The notes below the pieces were generated by a model. That model was not told the DNA's origin. It ran no database searches and saw only the letters and a list, made by a program, of their open reading frames with translations. DNA of 64,000 nucleotides, from NCBI GenBank assembly GCA_018268755.1, contig JAFDVW010000028.1:27586-91585 (forward strand), in the 5' to 3' direction. The number at the start of each line of letters is the position of its first letter. The stretch's first letter is position 1. This DNA is from Acidobacteriota bacterium. GTDB lineage: Bacteria > Acidobacteriota > Terriglobia > Terriglobales > Acidobacteriaceae. The position numbers and the translations under genes are program-made. Of the stretch, positions 44,266-51,524 are shown piece by piece.

Positions 44266-44925
44266 ATGATGAATGTAGGACCTGGCAACCCCTCCGGCGG
44301 AGGGCGCAACCGACGGCGTCGCGGCCGTCGTCCGGCCCAGCGCGGCGGACAAGGCGGTCCCGGACGGGACCGGCAGCAGCACGGCGGCATTTACACCGCG
44401 CCCATGGACCACAGCTACCGCGCCAATCAAGGCGCCAACAACAAAGGTCCCCGGCAGGGACGCGGTAGGCCCGGCTTCTCCGCGACCTACGCCATCGCGG
44501 AACCCGACCCGCTGCCACAGCGCGACGACGCGACTTCCCGCATCTTCGCCTTTGTCGACGACCTGTTCTTTCTCGCCAAGATTCAGGAAACCGCCCGCAA
44601 GCTGAATGTGAAAGTCGAGTTCGTCAAAACCGAGAAAGACCTGCTCGAACGCATCAAGGAAAACGGCGAAGAGAAACCTTCCCTGATCATCTTTGACCTG
44701 AACAATACCAACGTCAAACCCCTTACCCTGATCCCCAAACTCAAAAGCAAGCTGAAAAAAGGGACCTCCATCATCGGTTTCCTGTCGCACGTGCAGGGAG
44801 ACTTAAAGCAGAAGGCCCATGAAGTGGGCTGTGACATGGTATTGCCGCGCTCTGCCTTCTCGCAGAACCTACCCCAGCTTCTCCGCCGCCATGGCGCGTC
44901 GGAAGAAGACGAAGTGGCCGGATAA
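44266..44925 (+). CDS. Pseudo-receiver protein with RGG-rich disordered N-terminus
   Basis: 219 residues from the ATG at 44266 (a second ATG follows at once). Residues about 1-85 are Arg/Gly/Asn/Gln-rich with RRRRGRR, RGGQGGPG and GPRQGRGRPG stretches, like RNA-binding RGG tails. From about 85 the protein looks like a CheY-type fold: SRIFAFVDDLFFLAKIQETA, VKVEFVKTEKDLLERI, SLIIFDLNNTNVKPLTLI, TSIIGFLSHVQGDLKQKAHE, CDMVLPRSAFSQNLPQLL. An Asp stands at the usual phospho-site (IIFDLNN), but the Lys after strand 5 is replaced (VLPRSAF). No kinase is nearby. Function is unknown; it may link a signal to RNA binding. Confidence 0.75.
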   Translation: MMNVGPGNPSGGGRNRRRRGRRPAQRGGQGGPGRDRQQHGGIYTAPMDHSYRANQGANNKGPRQGRGRPGFSATYAIAEPDPLPQRDDATSRIFAFVDDLFFLAKIQETARKLNVKVEFVKTEKDLLERIKENGEEKPSLIIFDLNNTNVKPLTLIPKLKSKLKKGTSIIGFLSHVQGDLKQKAHEVGCDMVLPRSAFSQNLPQLLRRHGASEEDEVAG

Positions 44926-44933
44926 GGGACCAC

Positions 44934-45536
44934 CTAACTGGGAAAGTGGAAGTGCACATCCTGCCGCGAGGCGATGGCTACCCCATCCAGCGTGGCGGGG
45001 TGGAAGCGCCAGCTGCGTAACGCCGCCAACACCTTTTCCTCCAGCCCAAAGCCCAGGGCTTGCAGAACCTTGGTCTCCGTTATGTATCCGCGCTCGTCGA
45101 TGGTGATCTCTACGATCACGTCTCCATTCAGCTCAGGCGGCAGTTCCGAGCGCGCCACCACCGGATCAGGAAAAAAGATGGGTAAGGCCGGCCGGGCCTC
45201 CGCACCCGAGGCTGGCCCCTCCGTAAGCGAACCCAGGGCAGAGCCGGCGCGCGCGGCTTGCGCTTCCACCGGCAGAGGCGGCGGAGTTTTGGCCTCCACT
45301 TTGCGGGGCTTCTTCTTTGGCGGAAGCTGCGGGCGCAGAGGCGGCGCCTCCTCTCCCTGGCCCGACACGTACACGATTTGCGTGGAGGTCCCGCCCTTCC
45401 CCCAGGCGATGGACGAAGGCTGCACAAAGATGGGCCGGGCGCGATAGACCAGCACGCCCACGACAAAGCCATGCAAGAGCACAGAAGCCAGAAATGGCCC
45501 GCGCCGCCCGATCCGCTGCAATAGCCGATGCACCAT
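44934..45536 (-). CDS. Small TonB-family protein
   Basis: 200 residues from the ATG at 45536; earlier in-frame starts would run into the HIT gene. One membrane segment (GPFLASVLLHGFVVGVLVYR), a Pro/Lys-rich spacer (PPLRPQLPPKKKPRKVEAKT) and a short TonB C-terminal domain (ELNGDVIVEITIDERGYITE, LRSWRFHPATLDGVAI). It is a TonB or a TonB-like periplasmic protein of the classic size. It converges on the pseudo-receiver gene and follows the HIT gene by about 30 bp. Confidence 0.85.
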   Translation of the reverse strand: MVHRLLQRIGRRGPFLASVLLHGFVVGVLVYRARPIFVQPSSIAWGKGGTSTQIVYVSGQGEEAPPLRPQLPPKKKPRKVEAKTPPPLPVEAQAARAGSALGSLTEGPASGAEARPALPIFFPDPVVARSELPPELNGDVIVEITIDERGYITETKVLQALGFGLEEKVLAALRSWRFHPATLDGVAIASRQDVHFHFPS

Positions 45537-45567
45537 AAAAGGGCCCCGCCCCACTGATGGCTTTATT

Positions 45568-45909
45568 TTACCCCGGAGGCCAAGCCAGAGAGCGCCCTCC
45601 AATCAGATGCACGTGCAGATGAAACACCGATTGGCCCGCGCCCGGGCCCACGTTCAAAACCGTGCGGTAGCCATCTTCAATGCCGCGCTGGCGGGCAATT
45701 TCCGCCGCCGCCAGATGGCATCGGCCAATGAGCTGCGAATCCTCTGCCCCAGCCTCTTTCAGTCCCCGAATATGCTTCTTGGGAATCACCAGCACATGCG
45801 TGGGCCCCTGGGGATGCAGGTCCTCAAAGGCAAAAGTATGATCGTCTTCGTAAACTTTCTTGGAAGGAATTTCTCCGGCGATGATCCGGCAGAACAAACA
45901 ATCGTTCAT
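45568..45909 (-). CDS. HIT-family (HINT-like) nucleotide hydrolase
   Basis: 113 residues, the usual size. HIT motif H97-L-H99-V-H101-L with the upstream GAGQSVFHLHVHLIGGR; a zinc-type CLFC pair at C4/C7; strands FAFEDLHPQGPTHVLVIPKK. HINT enzymes hydrolyse AMP-lysine or other adenosine phosphoramidates as dimers in the cytoplasm. It is followed by the small TonB gene on the same strand. Confidence 0.94.
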   Translation of the reverse strand: MNDCLFCRIIAGEIPSKKVYEDDHTFAFEDLHPQGPTHVLVIPKKHIRGLKEAGAEDSQLIGRCHLAAAEIARQRGIEDGYRTVLNVGPGAGQSVFHLHVHLIGGRSLAWPPG

Positions 45910-46022
45910 GATGAAGTTCGCTTTCGAGTGGTAGCTTCGCCAAGGGGGGACAAAGCCGCGCTGAAATCTGGGAGGAAGTGCGCGTAATTAATATACCTGA
46001 CGGCCATGCCGGTGGAACTACT

Positions 46023-46829
46023 TCACCGGCAGAATCGGTGCACATCGAGCGGTGGAGGGGACGGCACCGCGCCAAACTCTCCCGGCCATCCCGTACATCC
46101 ACGCGCTACCAGGCTGCGGGTCACCGTCTTTTCTAATTCGCGGGCTTGCGTCTTCGCCGCTTCCACCTGATCATTGGCCAACGCGCCTTCCAGGTCTGCA
46201 ATATGGTTCTGCACAGCCTGGTTCCCGCCGTCGGCACTTACCAGAAACCAGATGTACGCTTCCTTGCGGTCCCTGGGCACGTTTTGTCGCCCATCTTTCA
46301 ATAACAGACCCAGTTGTTCCTGCGCCTGGAGAAGTCCTTGCAGGGAGGCCTTGCGCAAATACTCGGCCGCCTCAGAAAATTGGCTGCGCTCCAGGTGGAT
46401 CATGCCCAAAAGATATTGCGCGAAAGGATCGTTTTGATTGGCGGCGCGCTGCAGGTTTGTCGCTGCCAGATCGAGATTGCGTGCAACTCCCGATCCCTGG
46501 TAGTACAGACGGCCCAGTAGCCAGTCTCCCAGACGATCATCTTGCTGGGCCGCCTTTTTGTACCAGTCGGCCGCCCGACCGGGCTCCGCGCCCAGCAGAG
46601 TCCCAGTTTCATAAAAGTATCCCATCGCCACCTGCGCGGGAGCGTATCCCAAATCGGCCGAACGCCGGAAATATTCCAGGGCGTCATGTTCGCTGTGGGT
46701 AGCGCCACCTGCGCCCATCAAGGAGTTCATCCCCTTCTCGTAGAGTTGGGGTGGGCTGAGTTGCGCATATCCGGGGAAAGCGGAAGACAATAGCAGTGCG
46801 ACGAAAATGAGGCCGGTCCTGCCATACAT
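46023..46829 (-). CDS. Secreted Sel1-like repeat protein
   Basis: 268 residues from the ATG at 46829, chosen because GGAGG lies 5-6 nt upstream and a signal peptide starts there (GLIFVALLLSSAFPGYA). At least four Sel1/TPR-like repeats follow (ALEYFRRSADLGYAPAQVAM, AADWYKKAAQQDDRLGDWLL, AATNLQRAANQNDPFAQYLL, AAEYLRKASLQGLLQAQEQL, EAYIWFLVSADGGN). Sel1 proteins bind partners in envelope or signalling complexes; the partner is unknown. It may form a unit with the rlpA gene some 100 bp upstream. Confidence 0.88.
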   Translation of the reverse strand: MYGRTGLIFVALLLSSAFPGYAQLSPPQLYEKGMNSLMGAGGATHSEHDALEYFRRSADLGYAPAQVAMGYFYETGTLLGAEPGRAADWYKKAAQQDDRLGDWLLGRLYYQGSGVARNLDLAATNLQRAANQNDPFAQYLLGMIHLERSQFSEAAEYLRKASLQGLLQAQEQLGLLLKDGRQNVPRDRKEAYIWFLVSADGGNQAVQNHIADLEGALANDQVEAAKTQARELEKTVTRSLVARGCTGWPGEFGAVPSPPPLDVHRFCR

Positions 46830-46925
46830 AGAAGCCTCCGAGTCTCTCATCATGTCCGGCGGGCCAGGAGAAGACAAGGCATTTTGGGCCACTAGTGGAC
46901 GGGGAATCCGGGTGCTCCCAGCCCA

Positions 46926-47738
46926 TCAGTCCAGGCGAACCAGAAAGATCGAGCCTTGCGGCGTACGCGTGTCGCGGGCCACTTCTTCGGCACGCTTGCG
47001 GTCATCGCCGGCCACGCGGACGCGCACCCACCACGCTCCGGCCGGACTGGCAAAGCACAAAACATTGGCGGTGCGATAGCGGCGGGTCAGATGGCCGGCC
47101 ACTTTGTTGGCGGAATCGCCGTCTTCGAAGCCGCCAATCTGCACCGCCCAGCGCCCGCCCGTATTCAACGGGGCCGGCGTCTGCATCACTTCCAGCTTCA
47201 CCTGGGTCACGCCGGGCCGCCAGACATCCAGCTTCTTGGCCGCGGCCAGGGAGAGGTCCAGGATGCGTCCATCTATGAATGGCCCCCGGTCGGTGATGCG
47301 CACCAATGCGGAATCCCCGGTCTTAACATTGGTCACGCGCACAATGCTGCCCAGCGGCAAGGTGCGATGCGCCGCCGTCATGGCGTGCATATCGTAGATC
47401 TCCCCATTCGAGCCGCGCCGGTTGTGATAAGGCGGCCCATACCAGCTGGCCAGACCGCTTTCCACGGAGAGCGGTTTGGCATCGGCGGGAAGAGAAATGC
47501 TTTCATCTTTCGCGCTGGCCTCGTCGCCGCTGTTTGTCCGCGAATCGGAGGGCGCAGGCAGCGTTGTTTCCGGCTTGGTAGTCACCGTAGCGGTGGTGGC
47601 CGGCGGCTCCGGGTTTTCCACGGGGGCCGCGGCGGGAGGTTGTGGCACTCGCACTGTGACCGGCTTCTTGCCGCCGCAGCCGGCCAGGGCCAAAACCGCG
47701 CCACACAACAAAAATAAAAATGGAATGCGTTTCTTCAC
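46926..47738 (-). CDS. rlpA: Septal ring lytic transglycosylase/lipoprotein RlpA
   Basis: 270 residues from a GTG at 47738. A lipobox LAGC puts the lipid on C21. A Pro/Thr-rich linker follows, then the double-psi beta-barrel (SGLASWYGPPYHNRRGSNGE, MTAAHRTLPLGSIVRVTNVK, VRITDRGPFIDGRILDLS) and a C-terminal SPOR-like domain (GRWAVQIGGFEDGDSANKVA). RlpA cuts or binds denuded glycan strands at the division site. The start overlaps the stop of the small gene upstream by 4 bp (GTGA). Confidence 0.95.
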   Translation of the reverse strand: MKKRIPFLFLLCGAVLALAGCGGKKPVTVRVPQPPAAAPVENPEPPATTATVTTKPETTLPAPSDSRTNSGDEASAKDESISLPADAKPLSVESGLASWYGPPYHNRRGSNGEIYDMHAMTAAHRTLPLGSIVRVTNVKTGDSALVRITDRGPFIDGRILDLSLAAAKKLDVWRPGVTQVKLEVMQTPAPLNTGGRWAVQIGGFEDGDSANKVAGHLTRRYRTANVLCFASPAGAWWVRVRVAGDDRKRAEEVARDTRTPQGSIFLVRLD

Positions 47739-47929
47739 TTGCGTCCTGACTGCTGCTGTTCCATATAGTCGGCGAAAGCGGAAAGCTTCTCCGCCGCAAT
47801 GCGCAGGGCCTTGGTGGAATGTTGCCGCACCGCGGGCACCACTTCATCATTCAGGTAGCGGATGAACTCCTGCGACTCCCGCTCCAGACGTTCGGCCGCC
47901 TCTTCCACTTTGCGATTGAAGTCATTCAT
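47735..47929 (-). CDS. Small helical protein coupled to rlpA
   Basis: 64 residues. The whole sequence is amphipathic helix (RKVEEAAERLERESQEFIRY, VPAVRQHSTKALRIAAEKLS, AFADYMEQQQ), with no signal peptide, so it is cytoplasmic and may form a coiled coil. I do not recognise a family. Its stop overlaps the rlpA GTG by 4 bp, which together with the biased composition makes it a real gene rather than a chance frame. Confidence 0.72.
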   Translation of the reverse strand: MNDFNRKVEEAAERLERESQEFIRYLNDEVVPAVRQHSTKALRIAAEKLSAFADYMEQQQSGRK

Positions 47930-48061
47930 ACGGATCTCGAGGTTAGAGCGTGCCGCCCCGCTCTTGGGATGCCAGATTGGTTTATTATTTCGCGGGCTCC
48001 GGCCAGGGTCAATGCGCAGGTATCGAAGAAGTTCTCATTTAGCAACGCAGGCCGGCTAGGC

Positions 48062-48067
48062 TAGAAT
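48062..48067 (+). promoter_or_regulatory. TAGAAT -10 box with TTAGCA -35 (leaderless mRNA)
   Basis: TAGAAT ends 7 bp before the ATG at 48075. TTAGCA at 48039-48044 lies 17 bp upstream of it as a plausible -35, four of six consensus bases. The transcript would start at the ATG. Confidence 0.5.
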
Positions 48068-48074
48068 CACTTGC

Positions 48075-48524
48075 ATGGCCCGATACCGCTGCCTAGGACT
48101 GCTGCTCGCTCTTTTCTCCTTGACCGCCTGCACCGTGTGGCGCGAGCACACGGTCACGAAATGGGCGGACGCCACCGGCGGCGAAGGATTGGAGCGCAGC
48201 TTCTGGCGTGAAGTGAAAGATAAAAATTGGCGAGAGTTGGAAAAACACCTGGCGGGCAATTACACCGCCAGCACACCTCATGGCCGCCTGGACCGCGCCC
48301 AAGCCCTGCAACACTTCCAGCAATTGCAGATCAAGGATTTTTCCCTGGCCGAAACCGAAGTGCAGTTGAACGGCAATACGCTGGTGGTGACTTATTCCCT
48401 TACCTTGCAGGGATCGGGGCCTTCCGATCCTCTCCCCGCAGGGCCGCTGCGCGCCATGAGCGTGTGGCAGCAGCAAAAATCAGGATGGGTCGTGATCGCG
48501 CAATCGATTGGGTTCTCCAGATAA
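48075..48524 (+). CDS. Lipoprotein with NTF2/SnoaL-like (DUF4440) domain
   Basis: 149 residues. A short signal ends at a lipobox-like LTAC (C19). The rest is a cone-shaped alpha+beta domain: RSFWREVKDKNWRELEKHLA, NYTASTPHGRLDRAQALQHF, FSLAETEVQLNGNTLVVTYS, MSVWQQQKSGWVVIAQS. This matches DUF4440/SnoaL-like proteins, many of which have no known activity. It is monocistronic, with the cloverleaf repeat right after its stop. Confidence 0.8.
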   Translation: MARYRCLGLLLALFSLTACTVWREHTVTKWADATGGEGLERSFWREVKDKNWRELEKHLAGNYTASTPHGRLDRAQALQHFQQLQIKDFSLAETEVQLNGNTLVVTYSLTLQGSGPSDPLPAGPLRAMSVWQQQKSGWVVIAQSIGFSR

Positions 48525-48535
48525 CCCTCCACTTT

Positions 48536-48621
48536 TGTCATTCCGAACCGCTTCAGCGGTGAGGAATCTGCTTTTCCAGCAACAGCAGATTCCTCGCGCA
48601 CAAAACGCGCTCGGAATGACA
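48536..48621. repeat. 86-bp multi-hairpin palindromic element with 11-bp terminal inverted repeats
   Basis: Outer arms TGTCATTCCGA (48536-48546) and TCGGAATGACA (48611-48621) are perfect. Within them lie three further hairpins: ACCGCT-TC-AGCGGT (48547-48560), GAGGAATCTGCT/AGCAGATTCCTC (48561-48572 with 48584-48595, 12 perfect bp) and GCGC/GCGC (48596-48610). The whole folds as a compact cloverleaf. Similar TCATTCCGA...GAGGAATCTGC repeats are, from memory, dispersed in acidobacterial genomes. It sits between convergent genes and may also end transcription. Confidence 0.85.
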
Positions 48622-48637
48622 GCAGCGAAAATTTTCC

Positions 48638-50479
48638 CTATTTCTGCAGCGCCTTGGCCTTGGCTTCGGCTTGCGCGGCCTGCGTTTTCTTTCCCAGGCC
48701 GGCATAGGCCTTCGCCAAGGCCGCGTAGACTTCGGCCTTATCGCTGTGGGACTCCGCCAGGGGCTCCAGCTGCTGCACCGCTCCGGCGAAATTGCCTCCA
48801 GCCATTTGCGCCTGGGCCACCCCGATTTGCGCCTCCAGACTCTCCGGATCAATCAGCAACGACGCCTCGAACTGGTCTTCGGCGGCGCGGGCATCATTCA
48901 GTCCCAGGTAGACATTGCCCAAGAGCAGACGCGCCGGCAACTGCCCCGGCGTCAGCTTCAGACTGGCTTCAAGCGCATCGCGCGCTCCCGCCAGGTCGCC
49001 GGTCTTCTGCAGGGCTTGCCCTTCGTAGAAGGCGGCGGTGGAATCTTCCGGCCGCACCTCGCGGGCCCGCTTCAGGTAGGCGGCCGCCCGGGTGTAGTTT
49101 TTCTCGCGCAGCTCCAGTTCCCCCAGCTGGCGCAAAGCGGTGGGCGATTTGGCATCCAGCTGCACGACCTTTTCCAGCGCCGCCCGCGCATCCTCGGTCC
49201 GGTTGTCGTCCCCGGCCATCATCGCCCGATGCAGCAGGTTCTGCTCCTCGATCTTGTCCTTGGGGTCGGGAAAAGCGGCCGCACTCGCCGGGACCGCCAA
49301 GCCCTGTCGGGCCAGGATTTCTTGCAGTTTCTTGCTGTCTTCCTCTTGTGCGGAAAATTTGTTCTGCAGTTCTTTAGGATCGGACGACAGGTCGTACAGC
49401 TCGGGGCGTGGGGCTGCAATGTACTTATGTCCCTGCGTGCGCACGGAACGCAGCGGCGCCCAGCCGAATCGCAAAGGATAGTCAGTCTCCCCGAAAGCCA
49501 TTCTGTCCCCGCTTTCACTTCCCGCCAGATACGGTTTCAAGGATTCGCCGTCCAGATCCGCCGGGATAGTCGCGCCGGCAATCTCCAACGCGGTAGGCAG
49601 GATATCGGTGGTCCGCACCTGCGCGTCGATCACTTTGCCCAGAGGCTTCCCCGGCAGCTTAATGAGCAGCGGCACGTGGATGGTCGCGTCATACAGAAAA
49701 ATCCCGTGCGTCTCTTCGCCATGTTCGCCCAGGCCTTCGCCATGGTCGCCGACCACCATGATGAGCGCGTTGTCATAGCGGCCCTGCTTTTTGAGGAAGG
49801 CAAAATAGCCGGCCAACACGGAATCGACGTAGGCAATTTCGCCGTCGTACAGGCGATCTTTGTAGGTTTCCGAAAACGGCGCCGGCGGTTCATAGGGATC
49901 GTGCGGATCATAAAGGTGGGTCCACACAAAATGTGGCCCGGCAGGATGCGCGCTCAACCACTTCTCGGCGTGTTGTACAACCTCCCCACCTCGCCGCTCC
50001 ACCCGTCCCCAACGGGATTTCGGGTCGGCATTCTCGGGAAAGTTGTCGTAGAAATCAAAGCCGCGGTCGAGCCCGGGGGCCAGGCTCTTGCTGTCGAGGA
50101 TCACTGCGCCGATAAATGCCGCCGTGTGATATCCCTTGCCCTTGAGCAACTCGGCCCCGGTGGCATGCGAGGAGGCCAGCGGAACCGCAAAGTCGGTCAC
50201 CCCATGATGGCTCGGCAACAGCCCGGTGAGAATGGTCGTGTGCGAAGTATTGGTGATGGGGCTGGGCGTAAAGGCATGGGTAAAACGGACGCTCTGGCTG
50301 GCCAGTGCATCCAGCGCTGGCGTTTCCACTTTGTCATACCCATAGCTATGCAAATGGTCAGCGCGCAGCGTGTCGATGGTGATGAGATAGATGTCCGGCG
50401 CTGCCGGCTTGCGTGCGGCTTGCGGGAAGCCCAGGGTGGAGACGAGAAGAAACGCAATCAGCTGCCAGCCCGCCTTCAT
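48638..50479 (-). CDS. Secreted sulfatase-fold hydrolase with C-terminal TPRs
   Basis: 613 residues from the ATG at 50479, where a signal peptide starts (WQLIAFLLVSTLGFPQA). The alkaline-phosphatase-superfamily domain occupies about 28-400: metal-binding IDTLRAD, PITNTSHTTILTG, VWTHLYDPHDPYEPP, VVGDHGEGLGEHGEETHG. The CxPxR signature that is converted to formylglycine in sulfatases is absent; a Thr/Ser stands there. TPR repeats fill about 440-613 (LRQLGELELREKNYTRAAAY, LLGNVYLGLNDARAAEDQFE). It may be a phosphohydrolase or phosphotransferase rather than a sulfatase. It is divergent from the dinB gene. Confidence 0.85.
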   Translation of the reverse strand: MKAGWQLIAFLLVSTLGFPQAARKPAAPDIYLITIDTLRADHLHSYGYDKVETPALDALASQSVRFTHAFTPSPITNTSHTTILTGLLPSHHGVTDFAVPLASSHATGAELLKGKGYHTAAFIGAVILDSKSLAPGLDRGFDFYDNFPENADPKSRWGRVERRGGEVVQHAEKWLSAHPAGPHFVWTHLYDPHDPYEPPAPFSETYKDRLYDGEIAYVDSVLAGYFAFLKKQGRYDNALIMVVGDHGEGLGEHGEETHGIFLYDATIHVPLLIKLPGKPLGKVIDAQVRTTDILPTALEIAGATIPADLDGESLKPYLAGSESGDRMAFGETDYPLRFGWAPLRSVRTQGHKYIAAPRPELYDLSSDPKELQNKFSAQEEDSKKLQEILARQGLAVPASAAAFPDPKDKIEEQNLLHRAMMAGDDNRTEDARAALEKVVQLDAKSPTALRQLGELELREKNYTRAAAYLKRAREVRPEDSTAAFYEGQALQKTGDLAGARDALEASLKLTPGQLPARLLLGNVYLGLNDARAAEDQFEASLLIDPESLEAQIGVAQAQMAGGNFAGAVQQLEPLAESHSDKAEVYAALAKAYAGLGKKTQAAQAEAKAKALQK

Positions 50480-50562
50480 GCCGTTCAGACTAGCACAAGC
50501 GTTTTCGGGTATGCGCTCCAACGGGGGCTGTTCCCACACGACAAAGCTGAGCCCCATCCCAC

Positions 50563-50568
50563 TATAAT
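50563..50568 (+). promoter_or_regulatory. TATAAT -10 box of the dinB-like gene
   Basis: A consensus TATAAT lies 18 bp before the TTG start. The SD GGAGGA (50577-50582) lies between, so the leader is very short. Confidence 0.5.
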
Positions 50569-50586
50569 TTCTTCCTGGAGGACCGC

Positions 50587-51057
50587 TTGTCAGCTCTCCC
50601 ATACTTTCGCCGTCTCTATGCCCATGATGTCTGGGCCAACCGCGAAGTCCTGAAGGCATTGCGCGCCAGCGCATCGCCGCCGCCCAACGCACTGCGCTGG
50701 ATGGGGCACATTCTTGCCGCGGAAAGGCTGTGGTTCGAGCGCATTCATGGCCAATTCCAGATGCTGCCGGTATGGCCTGAGTCGGGCCTGGAGCAGTGTG
50801 AAGCGTTGGCCTCGGAAATGGCGAAGCGCTGGACCGAATATCTGGCCGCATTGACCGAAGCCGGACTGGACGTCACGTTTTCCTATAAAAACAGCTCCGG
50901 GGCCACCTGGACGAGCCGGGTTGACGATGTTCTGCTCCACGTCGCCATGCATGCGATGTATCATCGCGGACAAATTGCGGCCGATATGCGCAACGCAGGC
51001 TGCGCTCCGGCGTCCACCGATTTCATTCTTGCCGTGCGCCAGGGAGTGCTCGAGTAG
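50587..51057 (+). CDS. DinB-family protein
   Basis: 156 residues from a TTG at 50587, chosen because GGAGGA stands 4 nt upstream. Four-helix DinB/YfiT-like fold with the usual metal-binding His set: H41 (MGHILAAERLW), H122 and H126 (MHAMYHRGQI). Relatives are thiol-dependent transferases (bacillithiol or other low-molecular-weight thiols) or have no known activity. The next gene starts 2 bp after its stop. Confidence 0.9.
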   Translation: MSALPYFRRLYAHDVWANREVLKALRASASPPPNALRWMGHILAAERLWFERIHGQFQMLPVWPESGLEQCEALASEMAKRWTEYLAALTEAGLDVTFSYKNSSGATWTSRVDDVLLHVAMHAMYHRGQIAADMRNAGCAPASTDFILAVRQGVLE

Positions 51058-51059
51058 CT

Positions 51060-51491
51060 ATGGCGGAAAATTACTCTCTCTTCCGGCCGTCGTTCTTTCT
51101 GCAAGCGGGAGCGGTCCTGTTTCTGGTCGCCCTGACCGTCCTTCATCCCGGGCCCTGGAACCTCGCGCGTTGGGTGGGCCTCGCCCTGGCGCTACCCTCG
51201 GCCATTCTGCTGATTCTGGCGCGTTATCAGTTGGGAGCGGCTTTTTCCGTCGCCCCCAAGGCCCGCATGCTGGTGACCCATGGAATCTATTCCCGGATTC
51301 GCAATCCTATCTACTTATTCAGCGGCCTGGCGGTCCTGGGGCTGGTGATTTCTCTGCAAGTGCTCCCCGCGTACCTGATTCCGGCCTTGCTGATCGTAGT
51401 GCAAACCATCCGCGCCCGGCAGGAAGCCAAGGTATTGGAAGCCAGATTCGGCGACGCCTACCGGGAATACCGGGCGCACACTTGGTTTTAA
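51060..51491 (+). CDS. Isoprenylcysteine carboxyl methyltransferase-like membrane protein
   Basis: 143 residues with four hydrophobic segments (FFLQAGAVLFLVALTVL, WVGLALALPSAILLILARYQ, LFSGLAVLGLVISLQVLPAY) and the cofactor-binding block LVTHGIYSRIRNPIYLF plus a C-terminal EAKVLEARFGDAYREYRAHT, all ICMT/PEMT-family features. These are SAM-dependent methyltransferases of the membrane; bacterial substrates are mostly unknown. It is coupled to dinB. Confidence 0.88.
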   Translation: MAENYSLFRPSFFLQAGAVLFLVALTVLHPGPWNLARWVGLALALPSAILLILARYQLGAAFSVAPKARMLVTHGIYSRIRNPIYLFSGLAVLGLVISLQVLPAYLIPALLIVVQTIRARQEAKVLEARFGDAYREYRAHTWF

Positions 51492-51524
51492 TTCTGCCCC
51501 GCCATGCAATAAAATCATTTGCCG

